64,000 nt of DNA from assembly GCA_947650285.1 (NCBI GenBank), contig CANTFL010000748.1, positions 124,001-188,000 on the forward strand, given 5' to 3'. The translations under genes and the position numbers were made by a program. Positions 40,801 through 54,000 of this stretch are shown piece by piece. Numbering within the stretch: the first letter of the stretch is position 1; each line of letters opens with the position of its first letter. The stretch is from Hyaloperonospora brassicae (lineage: Eukaryota; Oomycota; Peronosporomycetes; Peronosporales; Peronosporaceae). The notes beneath the pieces were generated by a model. That model was not told the origin of the DNA. It was given only the letters and a program-made list of their open reading frames with translations, and did not search any database.

Positions 40801-42159
40801 TGTGACGTCTGCACCTTAGATTCAGCACTTGGTTCGTTCGACAACCCTGTCGTCCATATGCTAGATAACGGTGTCAGCACCAAATTGTCTGGCTTCTCGT
40901 TATCTGCAACTTTGTCAAGCTGTTGGCCATCACTTCGACCAGTCAAGCGCTTCGGTACGTCGCCCATGTCCTTCCTCACCGACACTTCGGCACGGCTGTT
41001 TCCCGTGCTTTTTGATGCCAGATTGTCCGTCCCGGCAGCAATTCTTGCTTTCTTGACCTCCAGGAGTTTTCCTGACCCTCGGCCGCTTGCTCTATTATAG
41101 TTGACCACACGTTGCTTCCTCTCCAGACTATCGGTCAAATTGATCAGGGGCGGCGACCGCGATGCACGAGCAACATGTACTGCGCTAAGAACTTCCCTTC
41201 GCAACGGCTTTTGACCTCGTGATCTAGCCTCTACTGGTAGCACCCTATGTCGTGGCCTGGCCGTTGCCACACTCATCACATCACTGTCGCCTGCAACGTC
41301 CTTCGCCTCCATCACACTTCCTCTCGTAGCCACCGATTTTCGCTGCAATTTTTCTACTGCATTCTTCTCGCCAGCCTTCTTTTCCACGACACCAGCTGTC
41401 GCGTCTTCATTGTTCAGACCGTCGGTCATATTATCCAGCGTTTCGTCTTGTTTTTCCTCCTCACTATCCATCTCCGCATCGTCTCCAAAGAAGCCTCCCC
41501 TCTCCATTGGACTTGGCTCCGCCAGCATGGCGAGGTCGTCGTTCACGTGCGCGCCTTTTCCCTACAGCAACGACACCAATCGACATCAAGAAGCACAAAA
41601 CAAAAACACACACATACACCATCACTCAGCTACTCGTCAGTCTCACACACATCTCCATTCACAAACCACATCTCCTCACCATGTGCAGCAACTGCGTCGC
41701 CTTGACGAGCGCGCGCTTGAACTCTGACTTCTTTCGGCTGCCCTTGCCGCCCATCACCGCGCGCTCGTACATGTTGTAGTGCGTCGTAAAGCTCGCAACG
41801 CACGTAGCGTCGATTTCCACGACCGAGAAGTTAAACTTGTCGAGAAACATAATGAGGCAGTGGCGCTTGAGACGGAACCGGCGCGTCGCTGGGTCCAGCG
41901 GTTGCTCCACCCTCTCGGGCGGAGGCACGACCAGCTCTTCCATGATCTTCGGGTCAATGCGAATGCCAGCGCGGCGCACGACGTCCCACGAGAAGAAGAG
42001 CACGCCGGGCCACCACGGAAAGCCGTGGACCTTGGCCCACACCACGTCAAAGTCCCGGAAGCGCTCCTCGACGAGCGCGAGCGACTCGGCTCGCGACTGC
42101 ATCGCCTCTTGGGAAGCGGCACTTGGCCGGGTTGGCCTCCTTGCGCCCGGGGCCACCAT
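37846..42159 (-). CDS. PWWP-domain JAMM/MPN metalloprotease (MYSM1/MPND-like), three exons
   Basis: Exons 42159-41680, 41561-37965 and 37896-37846, about 1375 residues. Introns are 118 bp (GTGAGG...TGTAG) and 68 bp (GTATGT...TGCAG), both phase 0. Exon 1 carries a PWWP domain near residue 40 (FDVVWAKVHGFPWWPGVL), a reader of methylated histone plus DNA. Exon 2 opens with an acidic, Lys-rich disordered region. The MPN domain follows: conserved Glu in CEIIGFLGG, then GWYHSHPAFAPDPSVRD (JAMM HxHx7SxxD intact, His near residue 599), which predicts zinc-dependent isopeptidase activity. A long Ser/Thr-rich region leads to a C-terminal helical segment completed by exon 3. Likely a chromatin deubiquitinase; histone H2A as substrate is inferred only from MYSM1. 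Confidence 0.75.
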
Positions 42160-42243
42160 GAACGAGGAGCACGAAGCAGATCGAGCGGTTCACTTGGCTG
42201 ATGGAACTTTGACTCGGGCACTGTCTGTCTTGAGGTCTACTTG

Positions 42244-42282
42244 TCGGTCGGTCGGTCGGTCGGTCGGTCGGTCGGTCGGTGG
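42244..42282 (+). repeat. (TCGG)n tetranucleotide microsatellite
   Basis: About nine TCGG units, 85 bp upstream of the PWWP-JAMM ATG, so possibly in its promoter or 5' UTR. Confidence 0.95.
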
Positions 42283-42541
42283 GCATTGTGTGAACTGACG
42301 TCATTCGTCGATATTCGTCCGAGCAAAATCCGATACAGCGACGAATTCGACCCGTGCAGTAGTAGTCTGTCGGTGGTAAGTGTTTGTTGCCATGGAATGA
42401 CGATTGGTATGGCCTACTACTGATGGTCAGTAAGTTTGCCCGGCAAGCGGTGTCTCTGGTAATAGAGTGGAAACATCTGCCGGGAACATCAAGCCTGAGG
42501 GACTTCGCGCAGCCCATCCCATCGAAGGCCTCGATCCAAGG

Positions 42542-42579
42542 GCGTTGGCCTATTTGCGTTGGCCTATTTGCGTTGGCCT
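42542..42579 (+). repeat. 14-bp tandem repeat, 2.7 copies
   Basis: Unit GCGTTGGCCTATTT repeated twice and then partially, ending GCGTTGGCCTT. Confidence 0.9.
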
Positions 42580-43279
42580 TCGCATTCAGTAACCCGCGCA
42601 AGTCTCATTTGTTGTGTCAGAAGCTCGACTTATACCGCACAGCTGTAAACGATGGTCTGCTTTTGCATGGATATTGATAAGCCGTCTCATCTCGCTCACG
42701 GACTGGAGGCAGCCGCGGGGACCAGGACACAAGCAAGTGTGCTGAATCTTGACATCGGGACACGCCACAGCCATGCGATGAAGCGAAAGGGGAAACAGGG
42801 AGCAGCGACCTAGTGAAGTCGGAGGTTAACAGACACATGACGCACCCAACGTTCCTCATCAGCGTCCACCATCTACCTCTTCGATTCGTGCTTGCATGGC
42901 GTATATGAAGTGAGTGAGAAGGTGAGGTATATCTAGGTACGCGGGCGACCTACTATATCCTGTACCGGGCAACAAAGTTACCGCGACAACGACTACTTTA
43001 TCGACCAAGTAGCACTAGTCCTCGGAAAACAGAGCGCCTACGCGCAGTCTCGTGTCTCGAGAGGATCAGGTTCTTTGGCGTCAGTGCAGGGCCCTGTAAT
43101 TCGTGTTGTGCAGTTTGAGAGGACTCCAGCCAGTGATTGACATCGTTATTGAGAAAGGCTGAAGCCTGTGTGAAAACACCTTGTTCGGAGGACGCGTGCT
43201 CTTGATTCGAAGCCTCTGTCTCCATAGCGATGTTTGCTAGTCAATCCGCCATTGTGTTGCAAGTGCGGTGATGCTGCCA

Positions 43280-43816
43280 TCATCTGCAGACGTCGATTGC
43301 ACTAGCTAGGGCGCATTCTCCTCGAATCAAGCGCAGTAAGTGAGGCTTGCGCAGAGGATATCGAGTTCGAAGCTGCGAAAGCACTAGCGCAGTGTCTTTA
43401 ATGACGTGGATAGGCGAGTAGCCGCTGGTCTTCGCTTGTCGAAGGCCGTGCACGAGCCCCCAGTATTCAGCTACATTGTTGGGGGTACTGGAAGAACCAT
43501 AAGCCACGCTCAATACCCACATGACGCGAGCAGCGTGCGTCTGAATGTGACGTTGGGCAATGACGGATCCAGCTCCGCCCGGACCCGGATTCCCTCGGGA
43601 TTCTCCGTCGAAAAACAGGAGGTTAAGACCTCCAGGGTCATGGTCGATAGGCAGCATGTGCAACGCAGGCGAAACATCGGAGCAGAGGAGAGTGTCAGTT
43701 AATGTTGACCGTACTTGCAAAAAGAGTTTGATGGCGAAAATGGAGGGACACACTCGAAATAGACAAACGGAAGCGTAGCTGATCCGATTTCGCTCATTGC
43801 GACAGACTACTTCCAA
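43280..43816 (-). pseudogene. Truncated LINE with RNase H domain
   Basis: The open frame holds an RNase H of the Gly-rich type: LLFFDGESRGNPGPGGAGS, then TPNNVAEYWGLVHGLRQAK and IHVIKDTALVLSQLRTRYPLRKPH. This RVT_3-like form (archaeal/plant-type RNase H) is known from oomycete non-LTR elements. Nothing upstream on this strand resembles RT, so the copy looks 5' truncated, as is usual for LINEs. It is the best-preserved of three RNase H copies in 43-54 kb. Confidence 0.8.
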
Positions 43817-44223
43817 AACCTCCGTCGACAGCCGATGTCATTTTGACCGAATGATATTTCTTCAATGGTATCTGTGGCTACGAGCGACGGCGACCTACAA
43901 GAGCGTCTTTGGGATTAGTTCATCCGCGGATGATCCGCGGGTCCGATGAGGGCGCTCCCCATGTGCGAGTGGCCCATCTGCCACTGAATGCGGCGAACAG
44001 CGTGACCTGGCGATTACAACGACCCTGGACTGACTAGGAGCTTTCCATCCCCGACCGTTGCTCTCGCTGGTATTTGGACTGCGGTGAGGGTTTTTGTTCT
44101 CACACAGGGCTTCCAGCCGCAGACTTCTTCTCCGAAGCGGCCCGCCGATGGTGGCGTCACGCCATGGATACTTTATAGCTATGAGGCGCACGCTTCGAGC
44201 CAGCGTAGCGGAGGATCGGCGTA

Positions 44224-44301
44224 GTTGGCAACGGACGAAGCATGAACGGCTGATCCACCAGCGTTGGCAACAGACGAAGCATGAACGGCTGATCCACCAG
44301 C
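44224..44301 (+). repeat. Tandem 39-bp duplication
   Basis: Units 44224-44262 and 44263-44301 differ at one base. It lies in the otherwise unassigned stretch 43817-44370, just 5' of the LINE relic. Confidence 0.9.
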
Positions 44302-44369
44302 ATAGTTACTTTCGAGAGCGACAACGCGGCGTTTTCGTTTGCGCGTGTATCTACCAAGTAGGGGCAATA

Positions 44370-47300
44370 CAGTTCTCACGCTCAGTGGGAGAGCGAACTT
44401 TGGCCCCGATAGATCCAAAGAATTGGCGGATGATATGGCAGACGGGCGGGTGGACCTTGTTCAGCGACGATCGTCTTGAACGGCCAAGTATAAATGAAGT
44501 TTTTGCTCGCGCCCTGACGGCGACGCTCAGTAATATGACGAGATGATGCACCTATTGACACCAGCGATTCGTAGCAGCACTCGAGAAATCTAAACACGGG
44601 AGGCCGCTGAGCTAGACGAACTCGAGAACACATTCTACAAGGATTACTCGGACGCCCTTGCACCGTGTTTTAGCAAGTTTTTTTTCGAGATGGCTAGAAT
44701 GTGGAGTTACGCCGGCTTCTTTTATCGGGGTCAGCATCCATCGTATCAAGAAAGCTGTCGCGTCTTCACGTCTCTTGGACCGCGGACCCATCGTCCTACT
44801 GAACTCAGACTACAAGGTTTTAACTACAATTCTCGCAACACGGCTCAGGCCACTTCATGCTACAATTGGCGACCATGCTCAAACCGGCTTCGTCCCTGGG
44901 CGCAATATTGCGATGGCTCTTGATAAAGTTAGAGCGGCGAAAAAAAATTTGCGGCGCGGACTTCAGACACCTTGCACCAATCCATCGTGCTTCTATTGGA
45001 CTTCGCAAATGCATACAATACTTTGCAACGGCCTTTTCTCCTCGTAGTGCTTATCTAGCTTGAGTTTTCGTCGAAATATGCCCCGATGGTTGCCGCGCTC
45101 TACTAGAATACGTTACGTCTTTTCGTGGTCAACGGTTATCTCGAGGCTGATCCGAAGGACTCGTGGCTTCAGTCAAGGGTGTTCACTGGGTCCCCTATTA
45201 TTTAGTATCATTCGCGACTGCACCTAGCAAGGTTTCCGTCTCCACGCCGATGCCCATACAGTCCCAAATCATTCATCTGACCGAGAAGACATCATCGATG
45301 TCTTTGATTACGCCAATCATACGAATGTATATCTTATCCGTCGTAGTGATATTCCCAAGGCCATTGAACCTTTTCTAGGCTTATAAGGGCGTAGCAGATA
45401 CTGCCTGTAACACGTCCAAGTCTACTGTCGTCGTGATCGAACACAATACGACCATATCTGCTGACCAAATGCGCGGGCTAACTCTTCTGGGGCCAACATA
45501 CCACTGTCGCTACCTCGAATCAAATTGCCCCATCTCATCATTGTACATTATACTAAGATCACTGCACTAGGGCGGTCTGGGACTTGATTTGCTTTGGCCA
45601 GGCAGAAAACTCACTGTGTCGAACAGAAACGCTTCTCGTTAGCGCCATTATTATGCCATAATTCACGTAAGTGGCTCGCCATTGCTGGCCAACATCGGTT
45701 GTACTCAAACGGATTCACCGCCTTGTAAAGGACATCGTATGTGGCATTAGCGCCGATCCTTATACATCGGACCAACTACAGGATATGCCGATACGAAAAA
45801 TGTCGCCTCGCGGTACCTGGCGTCACCACCGAGCTATTTACCCTTGCAGCGAAGACAGTCGGCGGTTAATAGTCATTATCTGGGTCCCGTAGACGTCTTT
45901 TAGTGATATCCTATGGAATAGCGGCTGATTAGTCCTTCTTATGTCATTTCGATTCGGCCCTCTGATGCTCCTGTACTGATCCGTAAGTTGATTTGGGAAA
46001 GTGCTGCTGCTGTCGTCGGTATCGCGACGGCAGGACACGCCAAAAGCGGGTCAGCCTCCAGTATGCAATTGCGGGCTTAGCGTTTTCTCAGGACAGTCGA
46101 GCTCGACTTTACTGCCGATGGCAATGTTGACGTCGATTTTGCCTCCGCTCTGACCTCTAAGATGGTAACCACCTTACCTACGAATGCTGACAAAACGGTC
46201 GAGTCTTACCTTAGTGATTGTGGAATGCATCGCTCGTGAACCTTATTTGGCTTCTATTCAAACACGGGTCTACTTACCGACTTCACGGTGCTAATTTTGA
46301 CACACAAAGACACCACGCTCGTTGATGCAATGACATGGATTTGGTTGGTCCTCGGACGAGCTCACCCCTCGGCCTGCTTCGGCCAAACCACCACACTTTG
46401 CTAGTGTCCGACATTTTCTGCGGTTCTGCTACGCTCCGATGTGTAACTTTCCCACTATACTCTCCCGCCAACATTATCCCCAAAATATCTTATCTCTTAC
46501 GTGGGTAAGGCGCGGTGACACCGAGTCTGGAGTTATGTTTCGCCTGACGTAGACCTAATAGCATCTGGCGTGGATCAACATCTTTACGGGCAAGCCTGTT
46601 GGCACGATGAGAGACTGTGACAACGCTGCCTATGCGTCCACGGAGTACCAGTACAGTTCGGGGCGCATCTATAAGTGACACGGATGACTCAGATAGGAAA
46701 AGTCACGCGTCAGTCGTTCCTACAAGCTCGTATTCTAAAGGATATCACGAGCTGGCAGCGAAAATTGCTGATTGATTCTTCTTAAGCACCGCATCAATCG
46801 TCCGGGGAACGCTATCGTTGCCCGCCGTATTAAATGCTTTACTTGGCGCGGCACCCGCAAATATAGGTCCTCGTCCCCTATATCTACCAGGCGTTATACC
46901 GACTCAAGTGCAACCATGGCTCCCTTTATAGCCGCTTAAAGAACAATCTCTACTGCCCGAATCCGAGTTGCTCACCAACTAAGGATGCCCCATACCCATA
47001 ATTTTGACCTTGTGCGCTCGCTCGGCAACATTGTCGAAGTGTTGATGCCGTTTATCGAAGGATCGATAGTCGCCCGGTCGACGTTTTATCGTGCACGACC
47101 TCTTCGCTGTAACTTTCCCAACTATCCGCGCGTCCCGTTGATATAGCGCAATCTTTACTCCAGCTGTCAGGGAGGGTATTTGAGGCTCGAGAGTTATTCC
47201 CTTAGGCCGCGACCGAATCACATTAATTTCTTGTATCGATAAAACATTCAAGGCATTTGGTTGTAGCGGCTACGACGAATGAGTGACTCAAATTTACCCG

Positions 47301-47860
47301 ATGTGGTCCGCCTAGCATCCTTGTACGCCGATTTTAGCGTGTTGCTACTCGTTTCCGTAACTCCACTCACCAGCCTAGTGGAACATCAGATGATTTTAGG
47401 TTGGCTCGAGTGCAATCAGCGGTAAGGACTAATAAAAATCTATTTGATTGAAGTAGATCGGTCCGTGGGAGGTTGCCCATAAACCATTTCTCTTTTTTTG
47501 CTGGAGCGTCTCATGGCAAGCCCAGGTCTGGTGAAGACGATTCCTTCATGTTTCGTATTTACGCTCAGTCTTATTCAGCAAGTGTCGTGTGGATCGCTAG
47601 TATGGCACTTGACTCGCCTTTAACGACGGATAACGTTTCTGCGTACTATGTTTCGCTTTTCGGTTTACGCGAGGCGAACAAAAGTATCTCTATGCCGTTG
47701 CATTTCACCGGGAACAATCCATGATTGTTTCGTAGTTTCTTCTAAATCGGCCGCCTCGCAAACCGCGACAAGATTACTCGTATCGTTCTGCAAGGGCTCT
47801 AAAGCAGGCCTAAAATATGTTGATTTCCACAATCTAAATGAACCAAGCTAGTTTATGGAA
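44370..47860 (+). pseudogene. Decayed LINE with RT and RNase H
   Basis: RT fragments in several frames: PIVLLNSDYKVLTTILATRL and QTGFVPGRNIAMALDK near 44790-44940, VLLLDFANAYNTL at 44986-45025, a YADD-box remnant (DYANHT) near 45310-45330. About 2.5 kb downstream, at 47490-47850, RNase H pieces FFAGASHGKP, VVWIASMALDSPLTTDN and YYVSLFGLREA. Frames are broken many times. 45400-47480 between them carries no motif I can name but keeps the expected length. Inactive. Confidence 0.75.
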
Positions 47861-48039
47861 AAATTCTTACTAGATTATGGATTCATGTAATGCGGTTTAT
47901 GTTTGCGCCGTGCGCTGTGTCAACGTGTCGAGAACATCCCGCTGCTTCGTCTATAAGACGCCTTCCAGCGAGAGGTACGTTAAGCAGGTGCGATTAAGAT
48001 TCATTTCCCACTACGCAAACAATCAAACCGAACGCCTTG

Positions 48040-50024
48040 CGAGATGTCTCATGCCTCGTCGAAAAATGTGCCCACGTCGTGCTTGTCGATGACGGTGCGC
48101 AACTTTTCGTCTTCGTCGTACGTCATGAGACGCAGCCTGTGGTCCGATTCGACATCGTCAATCCACTCCTCCGTCCACGTTTTCGCAAGCTGATCACGGT
48201 GCGGCGCCAGAACGTCTTTTACAAACATTCACGGCGACAGCATGACGAGCTGCGCAGATATAAGCGGCGGTGCATCTTGCGCGCGAGGCAGATAGTTGGC
48301 GTCGCGCGCTGCTCGCACGATCTGTAGGCCGAGCACCAGGTTCATCGCGTAGGTAGCGACCTCGCGTGCGACGTCAAGCTTCTCGTCGTCGCTCAGCGCC
48401 GCCAACAGCTGCGTTGGCCAGGAGCCTTGGTCCTCGATGTAAGCGACGATGTCCGCATCAGAGATACGCATGCCATCGTCAACAAATTAGCCGTCCATCG
48501 GCTTATGGGTCGTGTCGATGCTGAACAACGCGACAAGCTATCCAACAAAATTGACATTGTGCTCGTCCTGCTGCGCTATAAATAGCGCCTTGTCCTGCAG
48601 TACTACAATTATCTTGTTAACACTGCTAATGGCTGGAGACGCAGCGTAAGTCATGATCCACCAGAACGGCGACGGCGGGACGAACTTTCGATGATCAGCC
48701 GCATAATTAACCTGTCTTGGCCAGTATGTGATGAAAAATCTCAGCACGATGCCATAATGAACCCAGCGAGTAGTCTGCTTCGGGTACTCGACATTCATCT
48801 CGGTTATTGATCTGTTTTGAGCACGCAGGAAGACGCTGAATGCGTGCACTTTGGCGACACATTCGCCGTACAACACATTGGCGGACGTTTGCCTCATTTT
48901 AAAATCAATGTGATGAGGCGCGCACCAAATGCGTAGGACTTGATGCTAAGCTGCAGCGCACAATCGAGTGACCAAGCTGGCATGGTGTCCAGTCATTGCG
49001 TTCTCGCCTTCCGAAGCGACGTAAAACAATTTTCCACGCCACGATCCGTACAACGTGTCCATAAACTTGCAGACCGTATCAAGTATGATCTGCGATGTAT
49101 GTCTGTCGAACATTGGGATGGCGACGAGGTGCAAGTTGACCAGGACGCCGCGGTAGCAAAATCGCAAACGCATGTCAAAAAACGACTGGCCGCGATGCGT
49201 GCTGCCATCACACGCGAGCGAAATTGCCCAGACGGACGCGTCACCCATGAAGTCCGCAATTCGCTGCAAGTTTGACGCGACAAGGGCGCGAATGAACTGG
49301 CCGACCATCAAACTGTTTATGCCAGCGATCTTTGGCGTTTGCGTACGTCGCTTAGCATGATCGAATCCCATGGCCGCGTGCAAGAATGACATGACGCTTC
49401 CCACGTGGTTCAATGCGAGATCGTAACGCATCACATTCTTGACAGTGATAACGTACTTCACAGTTTTTGAGTCCTTGACGAACAACTTCATCGCATTTGC
49501 CTTTTCGCTAAACTTCTTGTCGATTTTATCGGCTACTTCCTTCGCTGCGTCAGACTCCACGAAATCTTCTTCATCTTCGTCTTCGGCATTGTCTAGAATT
49601 TCGCGTTTCTGAAGAACATGTCGCTGATGATGGTCTCGACGATGGGCGGCGAAACTTTGAAATTTGATAGTGTCGCCTTCAACGTCGAGGAAATGATGCA
49701 ACGTGTTCATGATCTTCGTCTTCCCAGTGAAGTATTTGCGCTTCTCCGTGTTACACGCTCGCTGTACTCTGCCCAGGCCTTGCCATGCTGCTTCGTATTG
49801 TGACTGCGATAGTTCTGCGGCGCGAACGATTTCGTGTAGTTGTTGATGTCAATGCGCGACTTACACTTGCGGCCAGTTGAGCTTCCAACCTTAATGTTGT
49901 CACGCCTGTCATAAATGCAGAACAGGCATCGCACAGTGTGCGCGCCGCCTTTTTCCGTCTTGATGATCTCGAGTCCGAACTCCAGCGCATGCTTCTCCTG
50001 GAAGGGCGTCGTCTTGGGCGCCAT
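48040..50024 (-). pseudogene. hAT-like transposase relic
   Basis: Minus-strand pieces in order: an N-terminal zinc-binding/BED-like part from ATG 50024 (VRCLFCIYDRRDN, a Cys pair, then YRSHNTKQH), a frame change near 49740, then a long open piece (49710-48946) with FIRALVASNLQRIADF, WAISLACDGSTHRGQSFFD and ASEGENAMTGHHASLVTRL. Further pieces follow to 48538 and 48229. The sequence resembles a family common in Phytophthora genomes and related to hAT transposases. No terminal inverted repeats were found. Inactive as it stands. Confidence 0.65.
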
Positions 50025-50449
50025 TGGAGTAATTTGGCTGCACAAAATCACTTATTGCGTAGTTTAACAGTTATTTTTAAAGATCTTAGTTTATGGACCA
50101 TAAATGTCTTAGTTTATGGATTCCCGACCCTACTATAAGATTTCCACAAAATTATCAGGCCTGATCTAATAACTTTGATACAAATCCTCAGATTAGCTCA
50201 TCACTCTCAAGATTTAAATTAGATGGCCGACCTTCCGCGCTACCGTCACGATGGATTCCACCTGCTCTCTCTAGTTTCGTACATTAACCGAACTTAGCAT
50301 CGCACAGAGACTTCAACAATTAATCACCTTGGATGTCTATCAATGGCCTCAAGGATCTCCTCGAAATCGATTCAGCGTTCCAACCCACCGCTCGACAACT
50401 CTTCGTGACCGAGTACCGGTCATTTCACAATTGGTGCTAGACGATGAGC

Positions 50450-53400
50450 TTCTTATTCAGTACCACTATATGCACTTACTTAGATCCGCCGGATAGCTCG
50501 GTCTATACAGAACGGGTATTACTGGTAGCAATCGTTTCTTTGTGCACCCCACTTTCAACAACATTAGTATTACGAAGCTTCACGAACTCGCCATTTCGAG
50601 CAAACTGTACCGATTCTGGACGCCGATTATAACCGTGTGACTATCAGGATCGATGCAACGTTGCGGACTGTTTCTGTGTGTCAATGTTGTCGTATCCATC
50701 CTATCGCTGCTGGTGCGAAGCACTCGATCGAACACCTCATCTGTAAATCTTTTGACACGACGCATTGCATTATTCACACTCTGCATCCGCTGCTGTGTCG
50801 GATGCACCGACTGTGCTGTGGTTTAGTTCTTGGTGGTATCAATGAAAAGCTGATCTCCGTAAGGCAATCCTGCTCGATACAAGGCGCGTCAAGCGGTGTA
50901 TGGATAACGCTATCGGCATTGATCCGTAGACCATACCTCCGGCTTAATGCGTTCATTTGGACTTTACAGGACGTGGTACTGAGGATTGGGATACTTGCGA
51001 ACTTCACTGCTGACGAATCGTTCATTGAACATACCGATCGAAACCTCTCAGCCGCCAGATAGCAGACATTGTGTAATCTACTACCGACAATTGTTGAGGG
51101 CAGCCAGGTGAATTCATGCCAAATCGATCGATTTCTACGACTTCGGACATTCATGCTGCCGCCAAGACTGTGGCTTCGGCATGAAACGATGCAGGCTGCT
51201 TTAGAGATCTTACTCGCTCTTTTCAAGGCATACGACTCTTGCAACCGTTTTGTTGTTGTGCTGTGTCCACGTGGGCCGGGTTTCGCAGCATTTGTTACGA
51301 TGGTCGGTATTACATACGAGCACGACATGTAGGCCTCAGACTCACGTATAAAATCGAGGCAGCATGATGTTCTCTGCGGGGTCGGGCAAGGGTGATCCAT
51401 GGCATCCTTTTTCTCATTTTTTTCTCGATAGTCTGTATAGAGGTTATTCCGTGCTCTTAGTGTTGTTCGTGCTCACACTAATATTAAAGGCTACTTCTTC
51501 TTTCTAATGGTCGGATGGACCCACCACAGTGTCCGGAGATGCAGATAACACGTCGCTCATTATGAAATTTTGCCATAATGTTTCGTCCCTCCTCGACGTG
51601 TTGGAAACTTTCTCGTGTATCTGGTCTGTTTAATGATCGTGCAACGTCTATCACACCGGTGATAAGTTTATATCATCCGGGACGATTCTTTGGCTATCAC
51701 AACTTCAAGCTGCTTGGACCGCGAGAGCTATGCGTTATATAGGGCTACATATAGGACAGGGCGATACGACGTAATCTAACTAGATTCTTTGATGTATATA
51801 TATTCGGTCCCGACTTGCTTTGGCTTAAGCATAGACACATACCGCCAAATAAAGTTTCTGCATAGCCCCCGCGATCGCTTTACTCAATATCCTATAAGTC
51901 TCACAGCACGACTAGCCTTCTTTGCGTCATATTTATAAACTTCATTACCATATTGCAAATTTTGTGCGGACCAGCGCAATGATAGACGGTATCCGTCATG
52001 GGTTCAAGAAGATCGCGGAGCGCTACCAATTTGTGATGGCGACTTGTCGAAATAGTGTGTCCGCACAAAACTGATTGTACTAGCAGCCATGAAAGCCGGC
52101 AATTGGGCCGTGGGATCCTCTACAAAGGCCTTCTGGGTGGCGGCACTTAGTGGGGTAAAACTTCGACCGCCCTTTGTACAATAGTTCAATTTTTGGGTTC
52201 GAGCACCTAGGTAGCAAGTAGTTGTTTGTCTTTGGGCTACTGACGCCACATCAGTCGCGGTGTCGGCTGCCGAATATACCGGATACCACAATGCCATTAG
52301 TATAAAGAAGTGGGCGTAAAGGTTCGAGACTAACGGTACGGTCGCTCATGCTAATATTAGGAGTGTCACTGTCGACGCCAAGGAATTACGGAACGCAAAA
52401 TTCATATTGGACTTCAGTGGAATTTCAAAAAATGACCGCATCGCTAATAATTGGCTCCATCACGCGTCATCACATTATTTGATCTCTCTACTTGACGATC
52501 GCACCGGTAGCTGTCAGCTTTACAGTGCCAGCTCGCCCAGAGAAAATCATCACTTAATGACCCTTTTGCGTAGGCGTGGATTACAAGTGGATAATGATTA
52601 TTGTTGCACCCCACGATAGAACAGCCACTACATAAATGGGGTCACGACGACATCTGGAACGATTCTTCCTCGAGCTCGTTTTGAACATCCTATATATGTT
52701 TACCGGTCAACTGGGGCTATTATGCTCTGCGATATCTCATTTGCAGTTTCTCATACTCATGCGTGGACTTTGTATACTACCGGCATGTCCCTTTCGCACT
52801 GGGTTTAGGGTCAGCATTGCGGATCGACTTCGGTGCATCTATCGTTCATTGCGATCACACAGCGGCTTGACTGCGTATTTACAATCTTTTTCGCGGCATA
52901 TTCTTCTATCACACGATTTGTGATCCCCTGGAAGGAACGCGCTTTATGTTACGTCGTGATAAGTTTTGGAAGACAATAGCGTGTCAGCAACATCTAGATG
53001 GTAGAATTTAGCGGGATCGAAGTCAGAAAAGTGTGGATGACCATATGATATCACGGGGTGCCTACATGGTCGGCAGAAGAAACCTACGACATCTTTAGGC
53101 TATATGTGTGCAGTCACACGGACTTTTTTTGTAGAAGCTAACCCCTTTTTACTCTCTAGAAATGAACTTCTGGAAACATCTCGTACCCAATTTTGTTTGC
53201 GCGTCCGAAAACCACGAGCCTGAAAGTCGTTTGTTTTGGGTTTTATCCTCGGCACAAAGTCACTGACAGCGCATTCTACTGATGTGAAGTCATTTTAGTG
53301 TAAATACTGGTGCTAGAATTTACGTTTGTATTGTCGCTTTTCAACACCAGAATTCCCATGACTAGCTTGATTTATGATGAATAAGGTCCTATCACCTATT

Positions 53401-54000
53401 GTTGCGACTCCAGAGGCACGGGAAAATCTACATGCGGATACAACAGGCCTGTGGCAATTTACAGCTGCGGCTGACCATACTATTCAAGCTAAACGACTTC
53501 GTCGGATGTGTGTCCCAGCCTTACAGCATGAGGTGCATAAGACTACCTCCCGAACTATGTTGCGGTGGTCCATTACGCACCTAGTTCTCGGATCTACGTA
53601 TGGCCAAATTGTCATTTCAGGTTGCAGAGAACGGCCCGTGTGATGTCCGCTTTACTTGATGATCTGTATCAGACCCTATAGCCATCACCTTTGCAATCTA
53701 TGCCGGCTGGTCGAGGTCTACCTTCATTGTTCTGTTTTTTTTTTGCTGATGATACCAACGGAAAATCAAGGTCTAGGCGGCTCCGACTTAGTGATTGTCA
53801 AAATATATGTGGCTACCCATGCGGCAAAGATTAATTGGGTCGCCAATGTGGTCTTTGTCTATCTACAAAACTGGGTCAATCGCGTCATTTAGAGGACTTG
53901 TTCATGGAATCCGACAAGCTCAGTTTTTGGCTTTCGCGCTCCTTTTTGTTGTATGTGACAAAAACCAGGTATCGAAGTAGCTTGGCGGCTGAAATGTATC
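50450..54000 (+). pseudogene. Second decayed LINE, RT and RNase H traces
   Basis: More eroded than the copy at 44.4-47.9 kb. RT trace ALEILLALFKAYDSCNRFVV at 51196-51255 followed by CPRGPGFAAFVTMV. RNase H trace FFADDTNGKS near 53739-53768, then SDLVIVKIYVATHAAKINWVANV and GLVHGIRQAQF in alternating frames. The distance between the two landmarks is almost the same as in the first copy, so they are probably the same family. Sequence between them shows no other motif. Confidence 0.6.

Larger units (their letters stand above)
42160..43279. other. Intergenic, edge of the gene block
   Basis: Upstream of the PWWP-JAMM start. Contains the GGTC microsatellite and a 14-bp tandem repeat; otherwise nothing recognised. 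Gene density drops to zero to the right of this point. Confidence 0.5.
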
